This document shows positions 1 to 9,039 of a DNA stretch of 41,259 nucleotides, one piece after another; the first letter of the stretch is position 1; each line of letters opens with the position of its first letter. Source of the DNA: Paracoccaceae bacterium (GTDB lineage: Bacteria; Pseudomonadota; Alphaproteobacteria; Rhodobacterales; Rhodobacteraceae); NCBI GenBank assembly GCA_902554705.1, contig CACDPP010000016.1, positions 1-41,259 on the forward strand, given 5' to 3'. Below the pieces are notes generated by a model. That model was not told the DNA's origin, ran no database searches, and worked only from the letters and a program-made list of their open reading frames with translations. The position numbers and the translations under genes were made by a program.

Positions 1-641
1 CGGTTCACCATTTCTTTAACCATAGCAACAGCAACCATCGATTTTTCAGCAACCTTAGTTGCGGCTGTTATTGCCTCATCTCTTAATTTTTTTGCTGGCA
101 CAACTCTACTAACCAAGCCGCAGCGCTCAGCTTCATCTGACTCCATAAAGCGACCTGTTAGGTTCATATCCATAGATTTAGATTTGCCAATAAACCTTGT
201 TAGTCTTTGTGTTCCTCCAAGACCTGCTGAAACCCCAAGGTTTATCTCAGGCTGCCCAAACTTTGCGGTATCGGAACAAATGATAAAATCGCACATCATA
301 GCCAATTCGCATCCTCCGCCAAGAGCATAACCGGAAACAGCGGCTATTATTGGCTTCCTAATCGCAAGGATTCTATTAGATGCTTCAGTAAACATATCCC
401 CCATAAAAGCATCAACAAAATTTTTATTTGCCATCACGGAAATGTCGGCGCCTGCAGCGAAAGCTTTTTCTGACCCAGCCAAAACTATACAACGAACTTT
501 TTCATTCTTTTGAGCATCTTCTAATGCGTCCGCTAGTTCACCTAAAAGGGCGTCGTTTAAAGCATTCAATGCGTCAGGTCTGTTTAGAGTAACAACACAA
601 ATGTGGTCTTCGACTTCAACAATTATTGTTTCGTAGGCCAT
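1..641 (-). CDS. Enoyl-CoA hydratase/isomerase (crotonase) family protein, 3' end cut off by window edge
   Basis: Crotonase-fold enzyme expected to hydrate trans-2-enoyl-CoA to 3-hydroxyacyl-CoA in fatty-acid or amino-acid breakdown. The reading frame is open from an ATG at 641 down to base 1, giving 213 codons of a family usually near 258 residues, so about 45 C-terminal residues lie outside. Visible are the N-terminal strand LNRPDALNAL (19-28), the oxyanion-hole region FAAGADI (61-67) and the signature GGGCELAMMCD, followed by FGQPEINLG. Glu112 and Glu132 match the two catalytic glutamates of rat mitochondrial hydratase (144 and 164) in identity and 20-residue spacing, so true hydratase activity is likely. 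It follows mutM on the same strand with a 63-base gap and may be co-transcribed. The exact acyl-CoA substrate cannot be told from sequence. Confidence 0.9.
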   Translation of the reverse strand, partial: MAYETIIVEVEDHICVVTLNRPDALNALNDALLGELADALEDAQKNEKVRCIVLAGSEKAFAAGADISVMANKNFVDAFMGDMFTEASNRILAIRKPIIAAVSGYALGGGCELAMMCDFIICSDTAKFGQPEINLGVSAGLGGTQRLTRFIGKSKSMDMNLTGRFMESDEAERCGLVSRVVPAKKLRDEAITAATKVAEKSMVAVAMVKEMVN

Positions 642-704
642 TCAGTGCCCCGTAATAATCTTTAACATCTCGGCAGCTTAATCGCGAAATTCTTGGGGTT
701 CAAG

Positions 705-1556
705 TTATCTTTGACAGCGTGGACAATAGAAAGAAGACCTTCCGGACTGAGAAATTCTTTTTATTTTGCGGTCGCAATCTCTTGTTTTACACCATTCGTT
801 ATCTCGCCCGTAAACATAAAAATCGAATTGAAAATAACCTGGATTACCTTGTATATCGGTAAAATCTTTTAATGATGAACCTCCTGCCTCAATAGCTGAA
901 ATTAAAATCGTGCGAATGTTTAGCACTAGCTCATCGCATTTATTTTTGGATATCTTAGAGGCTTTTTTCTTAGGCGAAATACCGCTCATGAATAGAGCCT
1001 CACAGACGTATATATTTCCCAAACCTGCAACTATAGACTGATCTAATAGAACATTTTTGATTGGCGATTCTTTTTTTGACAGTTTAATTTTGAGGTATTC
1101 AGAATTAAAATTATTTCCGAGTGGTTCCGGACCCAATTTCTGAAGAAATTTATGATTGTTTAAATCATCGGTCTTGGTTAAATCCATAGCTCCAAACCGT
1201 CTTGGATCATTGTATGTAATTACGGTTCCATCATTCAAAGCAAAGATAACGTGATCATGATTAGAGGCTTGTGCAGATTCATAAAAATAATTACCAATTT
1301 TTGAATTAGAAACTAGAATTTTCCCAGACATTCCCAAATGGATTAATAGTGTTTCACCTGTACTTAACTCGACTAAAATATATTTTGAACGTCTTTTTAA
1401 ATTGAGTACTTTGGCCTCTTTTATACGGCTTGCAAAATTTTCAGGGAATGGCCAACGTAAATCTGCCCTATTTAGTTTAATTTTTTTAATTGTAGCACCC
1501 TCTAAAAAGGGTAAAATACCCCGCATTATTGTTTCCACTTCAGGCAGTTCTGGCAT
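705..1556 (-). CDS. mutM: Formamidopyrimidine-DNA glycosylase (Fpg/MutM)
   Basis: Base-excision repair glycosylase/AP lyase that removes 8-oxoguanine and ring-opened purines. The protein is 283 residues, slightly longer than the usual 270. It begins MPELPEVETI, so Pro2 (Schiff-base nucleophile) and Glu3 are present, and Lys58 lies in the RRSKYILVEL strand. The helix-two-turn-helix region reads VAGLGNIYVCEALF. The C-terminus carries a zinc finger with Cys pairs C-x4-C and C-x2-C and the DNA-contacting Arg in QSGRSSFYCPRCQR. The ATG start is fixed because Pro2 must follow it. It is divergent from ubiE across a 116-base spacer that carries the ubiE promoter candidate. No missing residues were seen. 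Confidence 0.97.
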   Translation of the reverse strand: MPELPEVETIMRGILPFLEGATIKKIKLNRADLRWPFPENFASRIKEAKVLNLKRRSKYILVELSTGETLLIHLGMSGKILVSNSKIGNYFYESAQASNHDHVIFALNDGTVITYNDPRRFGAMDLTKTDDLNNHKFLQKLGPEPLGNNFNSEYLKIKLSKKESPIKNVLLDQSIVAGLGNIYVCEALFMSGISPKKKASKISKNKCDELVLNIRTILISAIEAGGSSLKDFTDIQGNPGYFQFDFYVYGRDNEWCKTRDCDRKIKRISQSGRSSFYCPRCQR

Positions 1557-1617
1557 TGTTGGCTCCGCGCGTCATTTATCTTTTGTGATAATTTTTCTGT
1601 TTGTAGAATAGCATGCA

Positions 1618-1653
1618 TTGTAACTCAGTGGTGTAATACTATAAGTGTATTAC
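1618..1653 (+). promoter_or_regulatory. Candidate promoter with a 7-bp inverted repeat over the -10, upstream of ubiE-ubiB
   Basis: TTGTAA (1618-1623), a 16-base spacer and TATAAG (1640-1645) resemble a sigma-70 promoter (4/6 and 5/6 matches). A perfect inverted repeat, GTAATAC at 1633-1639 and GTATTAC at 1647-1653 with 7 bases between, straddles the -10 element. A start near 1652 would leave a leader of about 20 bases containing the ubiE ribosome binding site AGAAAGG. The position suits an operator. This is pattern-based inference only. Confidence 0.4.
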
Positions 1654-1672
1654 TCGGTTTAGAAAGGTATAC

Positions 1673-2425
1673 ATGTCAAAATCTCTTAATAAAAAAACTC
1701 ATTTTGGCTTTGAAACCATTAACGAAAAAGAAAAAGCTGGACGTGTCCAAGGAGTTTTTAATTCTGTATCATCAAAATATGATATGATGAACGACGTGAT
1801 GTCACTTGGGGTTCATCGTATCTGGAAGGATATGATGATTGATTGGCTTGCGCCTCGAGTTGATCAAAAACTTTTAGATGTAGCGGGTGGAACAGGTGAT
1901 ATAGCATTCAAATTTCTAGAGCGTTCAGGTTTTGGGCATGCGACTGTTTTAGATTTGACTTCCTCAATGCTAACTGAGGGCCGAAGCCGGGCTGAAGCAA
2001 AACAGATGGCCAACCAGATGAAATGGGTGGTTGGAGATGCTATGAATTTGCCATTTGAAGACAATATATTTGATGTTTACACAATCAGCTTTGGTATCCG
2101 TAATGTTACACGACCTCAAGAAGCCCTAAAAGAAGCATACAGGGTATTGAAGCCAGGCGGGCGAATTATGGTTCTAGAATTCTCTCAAATTCCAGTACCT
2201 TTGGGCCAATGGTTTTATGACCGTTATTCGTTTAATTTAATACCAAAGATGGGAGAGATAATTGCTAATGATCGCTCTAGCTACCAGTACTTAGTTGAAT
2301 CTATAAGAAAATTTCCTGACCAGGATATCTTTTTAGGGATGATAGAGAGTGCTGGTTTTGAAAATGTGAAGTATCGTAACCTAACACTAGGGATAGCCTG
2401 CCTACACTCAGGTTGGAAGATCTGA
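1673..2425 (+). CDS. ubiE: Ubiquinone biosynthesis C-methyltransferase UbiE
   Basis: SAM-dependent C-methyltransferase acting on the quinone ring in ubiquinone (and, where present, menaquinone) synthesis. At 250 residues it has the family length. Family signatures are [20 protein letters not shown] (33-52), the SAM-binding glycine loop [13 protein letters not shown] (67-79), the acidic/adenine-contact strand [10 protein letters not shown] (119-128) and YRVLKPGG further on. The ATG is preceded by AGAAAGG at a good distance. The stop lies only 3 bases before the ubiB start, so the two genes are almost certainly one transcript. This gene pair beside mutM is a common alphaproteobacterial arrangement. 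Confidence 0.97.
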   Translation: MSKSLNKKTHFGFETINEKEKAGRVQGVFNSVSSKYDMMNDVMSLGVHRIWKDMMIDWLAPRVDQKLLDVAGGTGDIAFKFLERSGFGHATVLDLTSSMLTEGRSRAEAKQMANQMKWVVGDAMNLPFEDNIFDVYTISFGIRNVTRPQEALKEAYRVLKPGGRIMVLEFSQIPVPLGQWFYDRYSFNLIPKMGEIIANDRSSYQYLVESIRKFPDQDIFLGMIESAGFENVKYRNLTLGIACLHSGWKI

Positions 2426-2428
2426 GCG

Positions 2429-3961
2429 ATGCGGGGCCCACATAATATTTTCAGGCTAATTCGAACTGGGGCAACTTTAGAGAGAACTGGAGCTATGTCC
2501 ATAGTTCTGGAAGCCTTAAGTGCACCAAGGCCGCTTCGTATAATAGCGCGTTTGTTATGTTGGCCAATAAAATGGCTTGGCTTGCGAGGCGATGAGTCTA
2601 TGCCTTCTGTGACTAGAGCTTTGTCTGCATTAGGTCCCGCTTACATAAAATTTGGTCAGATACTATCAACCCGACCTGACCTAGTTGGTGAGGAGTTAGC
2701 GAACCAGTTAAGCGTTCTTCAAGACCGATTGCCTCCATTTTCAATAGAAGAGGCAAAAAAAACATTTTTTAAAGAAACAGGTTTATCAGCTGATGAAATT
2801 TTTGATGAATTCAGTGAGGCTATTGCGGCAGCTTCTATCGCTCAAGTCCATAAGGTCCGAGTTCGTGAAACGCAAGAAAAGTTGGCTGTTAAGGTGCTTA
2901 GGCCGGGAATCGAAAAGGCATTTCGCAAAGATGTAGACGCTTTTTACTTAATTGCAGGACTGGTAGATTTTTTTGCTCCTTTTGCAAGGCGTTTGCGTCC
3001 AGTTGAAGTTATTGAGCATTTTGAGGGGATAGTTTTAAGTGAACTGGACCTGCGGCTTGAAAGCTCCTCTGCGTCAAAGTTTAAAGATACTACTAGGGCT
3101 GATAATGGTTTTAATGTTCCTTCAGTAAATTGGAAATTATCTGGTAAAAGGGTAATGACAATGTCTTGGGTTGAGGGCATTGCCCTTGGTGATGTTAAGT
3201 CTCTTGAAAATTCTGGCCATGATAAGCTTGCCCTCGGAGAACGTGTCTTGCAGCTTTTTTTAAACCATGCTCTTCGAGATGGGTATTTTCACGCTGATAT
3301 GCATCAAGGAAACCTCAAAGTAAGTTCAGATGGAGAAATAATTGCCTATGATTTTGGTATAATGGGCTACATTGATGAATACACCAGACGTGTCTATGCA
3401 GAAATTTTATACGGTTTCATTAAGAGGGATTACAAAAGAGTAGCAGAAGTACATTTTGAAGCTGGTTACGTTCCAATGGATAGAGACGTGGAAGATTTTG
3501 CCAATGCATTGCGAGCTGTAGGCGAGCCAATTTTTGGAATGGATGCAGCTAATATTTCTATGGGAAAATTGCTTACTTATCTTTTTGAGGTTACTGAAAG
3601 ATTTGGAATGGAAACGCGAACTGAATTAATTTTATTGCAGCGGACGATGGTTGTAGTTGAAGGTGTTGCTCGTTCTTTAAATCCTACTATCAATATTTGG
3701 AAAACAGCTCAGCCAATTGTTGAAAATTACATACGGCAAAGTATTGGTCCAAAAGCTATTTTTAAAGATATAGCAGATACGGTGAGAGTTGTAGCCCGTT
3801 TTGGGCCAAGGCTTCCAAACCTAGTTGAAAATATCTTACTTGACCACTCCGAAAAACAGGAAAAAAAAGCAAGAGGTTTCGCTAAGCTTCCCTATGTTTC
3901 CATAGCAATGGTTTCGGCATTTTTAGGTGCGTTAGCAGCGAATTTGCTGTCTAATCTTTAA
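2429..3961 (+). CDS. ubiB: UbiB/ADCK-family atypical kinase-like ATPase for ubiquinone biosynthesis
   Basis: Protein-kinase-like ATPase required for aerobic ubiquinone synthesis, thought to help extract lipid intermediates or organise the Coq/Ubi enzymes. It has 510 residues, normal for the bacterial family. Motifs in order: the family-specific KxGQ segment AYIKFGQILSTRPD (71-84, Lys74), the Ala-rich loop AAASIAQVHKV (133-143), the nucleotide-site Lys155 in LAVKVLRPG, the catalytic-loop HADMHQGN (Asp290, Asn295) and the DFG motif at 308-310. The C-terminus has a hydrophobic segment (about 488-510) that probably anchors it in the membrane. It starts 3 bases after ubiE. Its stop shares the bases TTAA with the convergent gshA. 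Confidence 0.95.
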   Translation: MRGPHNIFRLIRTGATLERTGAMSIVLEALSAPRPLRIIARLLCWPIKWLGLRGDESMPSVTRALSALGPAYIKFGQILSTRPDLVGEELANQLSVLQDRLPPFSIEEAKKTFFKETGLSADEIFDEFSEAIAAASIAQVHKVRVRETQEKLAVKVLRPGIEKAFRKDVDAFYLIAGLVDFFAPFARRLRPVEVIEHFEGIVLSELDLRLESSSASKFKDTTRADNGFNVPSVNWKLSGKRVMTMSWVEGIALGDVKSLENSGHDKLALGERVLQLFLNHALRDGYFHADMHQGNLKVSSDGEIIAYDFGIMGYIDEYTRRVYAEILYGFIKRDYKRVAEVHFEAGYVPMDRDVEDFANALRAVGEPIFGMDAANISMGKLLTYLFEVTERFGMETRTELILLQRTMVVVEGVARSLNPTINIWKTAQPIVENYIRQSIGPKAIFKDIADTVRVVARFGPRLPNLVENILLDHSEKQEKKARGFAKLPYVSIAMVSAFLGALAANLLSNL

Positions 3962-5328
3962 TAGCTATATTCTTCATATACTTTAGTTAAGTCTTTGTTC
4001 CAAGATCCATGATATTTTTCAAGTAACTCGTCCGCAGAGCTTTTTCTTTTTTCTATATTTTCTTTTAGAGAATCTAAAAAAAGAGACTCGTCCGAATGCA
4101 GCCCATTAGAACTAGCTTGGGCTCTTTTTTTCAAGCCACTTTCCGAAACTCGAACTGCCTCTTTGGCGAGATCAATTAGACTTATTCTTCCAACAGATCC
4201 TTTTAATCCGTCTTCAGCGGCGGCTATCCTTAAATTTTCTCGGTCATTTTCGTCCCAGTTTTTTACTATATCCCATGCTGCGTCTAGTGAGCCTTGATCA
4301 TAGCATATACCAACCCAGAAAGCTGGTAATGCACATAGGCGATGCCACTGGCCTGCGTCTGCACCCCTCATTTCTATAAACTTTTTCAGCCGGGCTTCTG
4401 GAAAGATTGTTGTCAAATGATCTGCCCAATCACTAAGTGTTGGCAACTCACCTGGCAAAGCTGGAAGCTCTCCTTTCATAAAACCCCTAAATGATTGACC
4501 AAGTGCGTTGATATAATTTCCGTCTCGATAAACGAAGTACATTGGGACATCTAAAGCATACTCCACCCATGCTTCGAAGCCAAAGCCTTCATTAAAAACA
4601 AATGGCAATAAACCCGTTCTTTGTGGATCTAAACTTCTCCAAATTCTACTTCTCCAACTCTTATGACCTGTTAGGTTTCCCTCAAAAAAAGGTGAGTTGG
4701 AAAAAAGCGCTGTTGCTATAGGCTGTAGCGCCAAAGCAACACGCATTTTTTGCACCATATCGGTCTCAGAAGAAAAATCTAAATTTACTTGGACAGTGCA
4801 TGTTCGGAACATCATGGATTTGCCCATAGTACCAACTTTATCCATATACTCGCTCATTAACTTGTATCGTCCTTTAGGCATCATCGGCATTTCAATATGC
4901 TTCCAATGTGGAGCAGCGCCTAAACCTATGAACCCAATATTTAGCTTATCAGCAATAGATTTTACTTCTAATAAATGTTCATTAACTTCGTCACATGTCT
5001 GGAATACCGTTTGGAGTTGAGCGCCCGAAAGCTCCAGCGCTCCTCCTGGCTCTAATGAAACATTAGCTCCATTTTTAGAAAGACCTATTATGTTGCCGCT
5101 TTCTTTTACTGGTTTCCAACCATATTCCTTTTCTAATCCTTTTAAGATCGCAAGGACTGATCGATTTCCGCTATATGGAATAGGTGCTAGGGTCTCTTTA
5201 CAGTAACCGAACTTTTCGTGCTCTGTTCCGATGCGCCAATCTGATTTTGGCTTACAGCCAGAAGCTAAATATTCAATAAGCTGATCATATTTTTCTATTC
5301 GACCACCACCTGATTGTGGGATAGACAT
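3958..5328 (-). CDS. gshA: Glutamate-cysteine ligase, plant/alphaproteobacterial type
   Basis: ATP-dependent ligase forming gamma-glutamylcysteine, the first and limiting step of glutathione synthesis. The 456-residue product is of the class shared by plants and alphaproteobacteria rather than the E. coli class. Visible hallmarks are WRIGTEHEKFG near the N-terminus (substrate/metal-binding glutamates), the long central segment with MMFRTCTVQVNLDFSS, and EMRGADAGQW near residue 340. The frame can be extended 4 codons to a TTG at 5340, but the ATG at 5328 has GGAG (5333-5337) at proper distance and gives MSIPQSGGG, the N-terminus I recall for relatives, so it is preferred. It follows rsmE on the same strand and ends against ubiB with shared stop bases. 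Confidence 0.94.
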   Translation of the reverse strand: MSIPQSGGGRIEKYDQLIEYLASGCKPKSDWRIGTEHEKFGYCKETLAPIPYSGNRSVLAILKGLEKEYGWKPVKESGNIIGLSKNGANVSLEPGGALELSGAQLQTVFQTCDEVNEHLLEVKSIADKLNIGFIGLGAAPHWKHIEMPMMPKGRYKLMSEYMDKVGTMGKSMMFRTCTVQVNLDFSSETDMVQKMRVALALQPIATALFSNSPFFEGNLTGHKSWRSRIWRSLDPQRTGLLPFVFNEGFGFEAWVEYALDVPMYFVYRDGNYINALGQSFRGFMKGELPALPGELPTLSDWADHLTTIFPEARLKKFIEMRGADAGQWHRLCALPAFWVGICYDQGSLDAAWDIVKNWDENDRENLRIAAAEDGLKGSVGRISLIDLAKEAVRVSESGLKKRAQASSNGLHSDESLFLDSLKENIEKRKSSADELLEKYHGSWNKDLTKVYEEYSY

Positions 5329-5425
5329 CAAGATCTCCAAGTTTCCACCTTAGAGAGCCTTGCTCTATTTTTTATTTAAGGTCAATGCATCTGTCTGTAC
5401 CATCGGGAAAATTTCTAATTCTAGT

Positions 5426-6160
5426 TTAAATATAATTTTCGGCCCAATCACCAAAATGTGATTGCCAAAGCGTTAAAGCTGAAATAGCGGCTGTATCCGC
5501 CCGCAAAATCCGTGGTCCCAGACTTATAGAGAAAGTCTTTGGATGCTTTATAAAGCGGTTTTTTTCTTTTTTTGAAAAACCACCTTCAGGGCCTATAAAT
5601 ATTGCCCAGGCACCCTTTGGAAGCTCAGATAATTTTCCTGTTGGTTTCAAATTATCCTCACTACAAAAAAAAATGTTCCGGTTGTCTGGCCATTTTTCTA
5701 ATGTGTTATTTAATTTACAAATTTTGTGCACTTTGGGAACATAGGTTCCACCACACTGTTCCGCCGCTTCTATCGCATGAGCTTGCAAACGATCCTGATT
5801 AATTCTTTCAGAATTAGTAAATTCGCTGCTTGTTGGAAATATCTCAGCCACTCCAAGTTCGGTAGCTTTTTCGACAATGAAATCGGTGCGGGATTTTTTA
5901 ATAGGTGAAAAAAATAACCAAACATCAGGAGGAACCAAAGAGGATTTTATTTTATTCAAGCATTTCAATTTCACAATTCGTTTGTTTCCATTAATTATTT
6001 CTGCAAGCCATTCACCATCACAGTTGTTAAAAATTAGGATTCGGTTGCCGACCGTTTGTCGCATTACAGCAAATAAGTAATTTGCTTGATTACGCTCCAA
6101 AGAAATGATTTGAGCTTCGCAAAGTTGATTTCTTACGTATAGTCGTATTTTTGCATCCAT
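5426..6160 (-). CDS. rsmE: 16S rRNA (uracil1498-N3)-methyltransferase RsmE
   Basis: SPOUT-class methyltransferase that methylates U1498 of 16S rRNA at the decoding site. The 244-residue protein has an N-terminal PUA-like part (KIRLYVRNQ onward) and the C-terminal trefoil-knot motifs AIFIGPEGGFSKKE and ISLGPRILRADTAA, which bind SAM. The ATG at 6160 is chosen over an upstream in-frame TTG at 6190. The longer form would run into ubiA, and relatives start at the equivalent of MDAKIRLY. The start codons of rsmE and ubiA are then back to back with 11 bases between, so each promoter must lie inside the other gene. The same-strand gshA follows after about 97 bases. Confidence 0.93.
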   Translation of the reverse strand: MDAKIRLYVRNQLCEAQIISLERNQANYLFAVMRQTVGNRILIFNNCDGEWLAEIINGNKRIVKLKCLNKIKSSLVPPDVWLFFSPIKKSRTDFIVEKATELGVAEIFPTSSEFTNSERINQDRLQAHAIEAAEQCGGTYVPKVHKICKLNNTLEKWPDNRNIFFCSEDNLKPTGKLSELPKGAWAIFIGPEGGFSKKEKNRFIKHPKTFSISLGPRILRADTAAISALTLWQSHFGDWAENYI

Positions 6161-6171
6161 AGAGGCACCAT

Positions 6172-7137
6172 ATGTCGCAAAACTCAACAAAGCCAGATAA
6201 ACCCGGTCAAATTGCTGACGCTGTTAAGGGTAACTGGGTCGATAATTTATCTCCGATTAAACTGAGACCATATTTGCGGTTATCGCGGGCTGATCGTCCA
6301 ATTGGAACTTGGTTACTATTGATACCATGTTGGTGGGGGTTATTAATCGGCATTCTGGAAGATGAAAAACTGTTTATTAGTGATTTTTGGCTTTTGTTTT
6401 CATGTTCTCTAGGTGCTGTTTTAATGCGTGGTGCTGGATGTACATGGAATGATATTTCAGACAGAAAAATTGATGGTGCAGTTGAAAGAACAAGATCAAG
6501 ACCAATTCCTTCCGGACAAGTTACTTTAACTCAAGCAATTATCTGGATGATCATACAAATTGGTTTAGCGGGTATTATTTTGCTAACCTATAATATTAAC
6601 TCAATAATATTAGGTTTGAGTTCATTATTTTTGGTGACAATTTATCCGTTTGCAAAAAGATTCACTTGGTGGCCTCAGGTGTTTCTAGGGCTCGCATTCA
6701 ATTGGGGAATACTTTTGTTGTTTGTGGCTCATACTGGTAGCTTAAACTGGCCAATTATTGTTTTGTATCTGGCTGGAATTTTTTGGACTTTATTTTATGA
6801 TACAATTTACGCCTTCCAGGACAGCCAAGATGACTTGCTTATAGGTGTAAAATCAACCGCTATTTTATTTGGAGAACATGCAAAGAAGTGGCTATTTAGT
6901 TTTATAATATTTTGCTGTGTTTTAATGGCGATTTCCGTATTTATTGTTACTCAGGAAAGGACAGTTTTATCAAAAACCATATCCTTTATTGGAGTGTTGA
7001 GTTTTTCCTCTCATTTGTTTTTTCAATGGCAGAATTTTGATGCCAAAGATTCCCAAGTTTTGTTGAGGCTCTTTCGTTCAAATCGAAATGCAGGGTTTAT
7101 TTTTGCAATTTTTCTTTGTTTGGCTATTTGGGTTTGA
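6172..7137 (+). CDS. ubiA: 4-hydroxybenzoate polyprenyltransferase UbiA
   Basis: Integral membrane prenyltransferase that attaches the polyprenyl chain to 4-hydroxybenzoate, committing it to ubiquinone. The protein is 321 residues, within the usual range, with an approximately 30-residue cytoplasmic N-terminal tail and about eight to nine hydrophobic segments. The first Asp-rich Mg/diphosphate motif is NDISDRKIDG (93-102) and the second is YDTIYAFQDSQDD (209-221). Both are intact. It is divergent from rsmE with almost no spacer. Together with ubiE and ubiB this makes three ubiquinone genes within 6 kb, although they are not one operon because gshA and rsmE run the other way between them. Confidence 0.96.
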   Translation: MSQNSTKPDKPGQIADAVKGNWVDNLSPIKLRPYLRLSRADRPIGTWLLLIPCWWGLLIGILEDEKLFISDFWLLFSCSLGAVLMRGAGCTWNDISDRKIDGAVERTRSRPIPSGQVTLTQAIIWMIIQIGLAGIILLTYNINSIILGLSSLFLVTIYPFAKRFTWWPQVFLGLAFNWGILLLFVAHTGSLNWPIIVLYLAGIFWTLFYDTIYAFQDSQDDLLIGVKSTAILFGEHAKKWLFSFIIFCCVLMAISVFIVTQERTVLSKTISFIGVLSFSSHLFFQWQNFDAKDSQVLLRLFRSNRNAGFIFAIFLCLAIWV

Positions 7138-7197
7138 TTGCACAAACGATTACTTCAGCGTATTAAATGAGCGGATAAAATTATTTCGTGAGATGTA

Positions 7198-9039
7198 ATG
7201 CGCGTACCAAAGATATTTTGGAATTATTTTACCTTTTTCTCTGCGGCTGTAATTTCAGTACTAGTGGCGACTGGGGCTGTAAACTTCATTGAAAAAACTT
7301 CTGCTGATCAAATTAAAAAAGAACTTCTAACTGGTGGAGTTGACTGGGCAGATGTGGAAACAATAGGTTTGCAAGTTTTTTTAATTGGAAATGCCCCAGA
7401 CGAAGCTAGCAGATTTGACGCTTTAAGTCTTGCAGGTAATGTGGTTGATGCAGAGCGTTTAATTGACCAAATGAACATTATTGATAATTCGAGTATTGAT
7501 CCTCAAACTTTGAAATTAGAAATTTTGAAAAATGGAAAAGATGTTTCTGTCTATGGAATTGTACCCAAGAATTTTAACAAAGTTGACTTCATAAACTCGC
7601 TGCAAAGGCAAAGCGGATCGTCCGGGGAGGTAAGAGAGTTTATTGACTATTCGAGTAGTAAGGCAGATCAAAATTGGGCGAAGTCAATTCGTTTTGGCTT
7701 GTCGGTTTTAGAGACGGTAAGTTTGGCTCGGCTGGAGATAACATCTAGTATCATTCAGGGAGAAGTTGTTGCTGAAAATTCAGAGCAGAAAGATTTTTTA
7801 ATAAATCAGTGGAGGAAAGATATCCCTAAAGATTTGAGGCAGAAAATACATATAAAATTTCCACGGCCATTTATTACACCATTTTCCTTCAGGGCTACAA
7901 AAGGGGAAGGCTTCTTCCGTTTAGATGCCTGCAGCGCCAACAATAAAGAAGCAGCGTCTAAAATTTTAAATGAGGTTACCAAGCTGTCTGGCAAAAGCGG
8001 TTTAAAATGTGAAATAGGGCTTGGGCAGCCCTCTGATAGCTGGTTTGACGTTGTTTTGAGTTCACTCAATGCATTATCAAAGATAGATGAAGGATCAGTG
8101 ACCATTATAAACGATGAAATTTCATTTGTTGTCCAGGAAATGGATTTGGAACAAGAATTTCAAACGGTATTAAAAACATTAGAAACTTCGTTGCCAGACG
8201 ATTATTTGCTGAGTGCTAAACTTATATCAAATACGGATGAAGAAGGAGACCTGGGTGGCACGATTGTTCTTACCCTAAGCCCAGAGGGTTTATTTCAAAT
8301 GAACGGCAAGGTTCGTTTTAAGACCACGAGAACTACACTTACTAGTTTAGCTGAAGCTAAATTTGGAAAAGACTTTGTTAATAACAAACTTAAAATTGAC
8401 ACTTCTATACCTCAAGACTGGAGTGAATTAATAATGTTTGGTATCCAGTCGATGTCGTTGCTTAAAAATGGATTTATTGCAATCAATAATTCCGAAGTTT
8501 CCGTTTCTGGTGAAGCAAATGAGCCAAATATTGCTGTTAAGATTGCTCAGATCTTTTACGGAAACCTAACACCAAGTCAGCCTTTGAAAACCAAGATTAG
8601 TTATGTTGAGCCTCCAAAATTTATTGAGCTAAAAGGCCCAACTGATGAAGAATGTTTAGAAGGGGTTGATGACCTTCTTGTTGAAAGAAAAATAACTTTT
8701 GAACCTAGTTCAGATCGCATAAATTTAGATGGTCAACAATTGTTGGATGAAATAGCGGATGTTCTTCGTGATTGTGATGAATTGTCATTAGAAATTGCAG
8801 GCCATACAGATAGCCAAGGTCGAGAGGCTATGAACCTTCAATTATCGCAGTCCCGAGCTACTGCGGTTTTGATGGAGCTACAGAGAAGGAAAGTTCTAAC
8901 GACTAATTATATCGCCAAAGGATTTGGTGAGTTAAATCCTATTGCTGACAATAATACCGAGGAAGGCCGTGAAACTAATAGACGTATTGAATTTAAATTG
9001 TCATCAAATAAAGAAGTGGAAAGAGATAAGAGTGAGTAA
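7198..9039 (+). CDS. Large OmpA-family cell-envelope protein, probable peptidoglycan-binding
   Basis: A 613-residue protein with one hydrophobic N-terminal segment (about 8-30, after MRVPKIFWNYF), either an uncleaved anchor or a signal peptide. A long central part of about 480 residues follows in which I recognise no firm domain. It has short alternating strand/helix blocks such as LKNGKDVSVYGIVP that resemble BON-like repeats. The C-terminal OmpA-type domain (about 500-605) keeps the diaminopimelate contacts: Asp538 in GHTDSQG and Arg595 in NRRIEF. Four cysteines lie in the middle and C-terminal parts. It probably sits in the periplasm, tethered to membrane and cell wall. Its stop codon abuts the ATG of the next gene, implying joint expression. 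The function is unassigned. Confidence 0.85.
   Translation: MRVPKIFWNYFTFFSAAVISVLVATGAVNFIEKTSADQIKKELLTGGVDWADVETIGLQVFLIGNAPDEASRFDALSLAGNVVDAERLIDQMNIIDNSSIDPQTLKLEILKNGKDVSVYGIVPKNFNKVDFINSLQRQSGSSGEVREFIDYSSSKADQNWAKSIRFGLSVLETVSLARLEITSSIIQGEVVAENSEQKDFLINQWRKDIPKDLRQKIHIKFPRPFITPFSFRATKGEGFFRLDACSANNKEAASKILNEVTKLSGKSGLKCEIGLGQPSDSWFDVVLSSLNALSKIDEGSVTIINDEISFVVQEMDLEQEFQTVLKTLETSLPDDYLLSAKLISNTDEEGDLGGTIVLTLSPEGLFQMNGKVRFKTTRTTLTSLAEAKFGKDFVNNKLKIDTSIPQDWSELIMFGIQSMSLLKNGFIAINNSEVSVSGEANEPNIAVKIAQIFYGNLTPSQPLKTKISYVEPPKFIELKGPTDEECLEGVDDLLVERKITFEPSSDRINLDGQQLLDEIADVLRDCDELSLEIAGHTDSQGREAMNLQLSQSRATAVLMELQRRKVLTTNYIAKGFGELNPIADNNTEEGRETNRRIEFKLSSNKEVERDKSE

Noticed and set aside
5354-5366. 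AGAGC-CTT-GCTCT stem followed by ATTTTTTATTT, terminator-like on the + strand
   Set aside because: Both flanking genes (rsmE and gshA) are on the minus strand and no + transcript is expected to end here. On the minus strand the T-run is on the wrong side.
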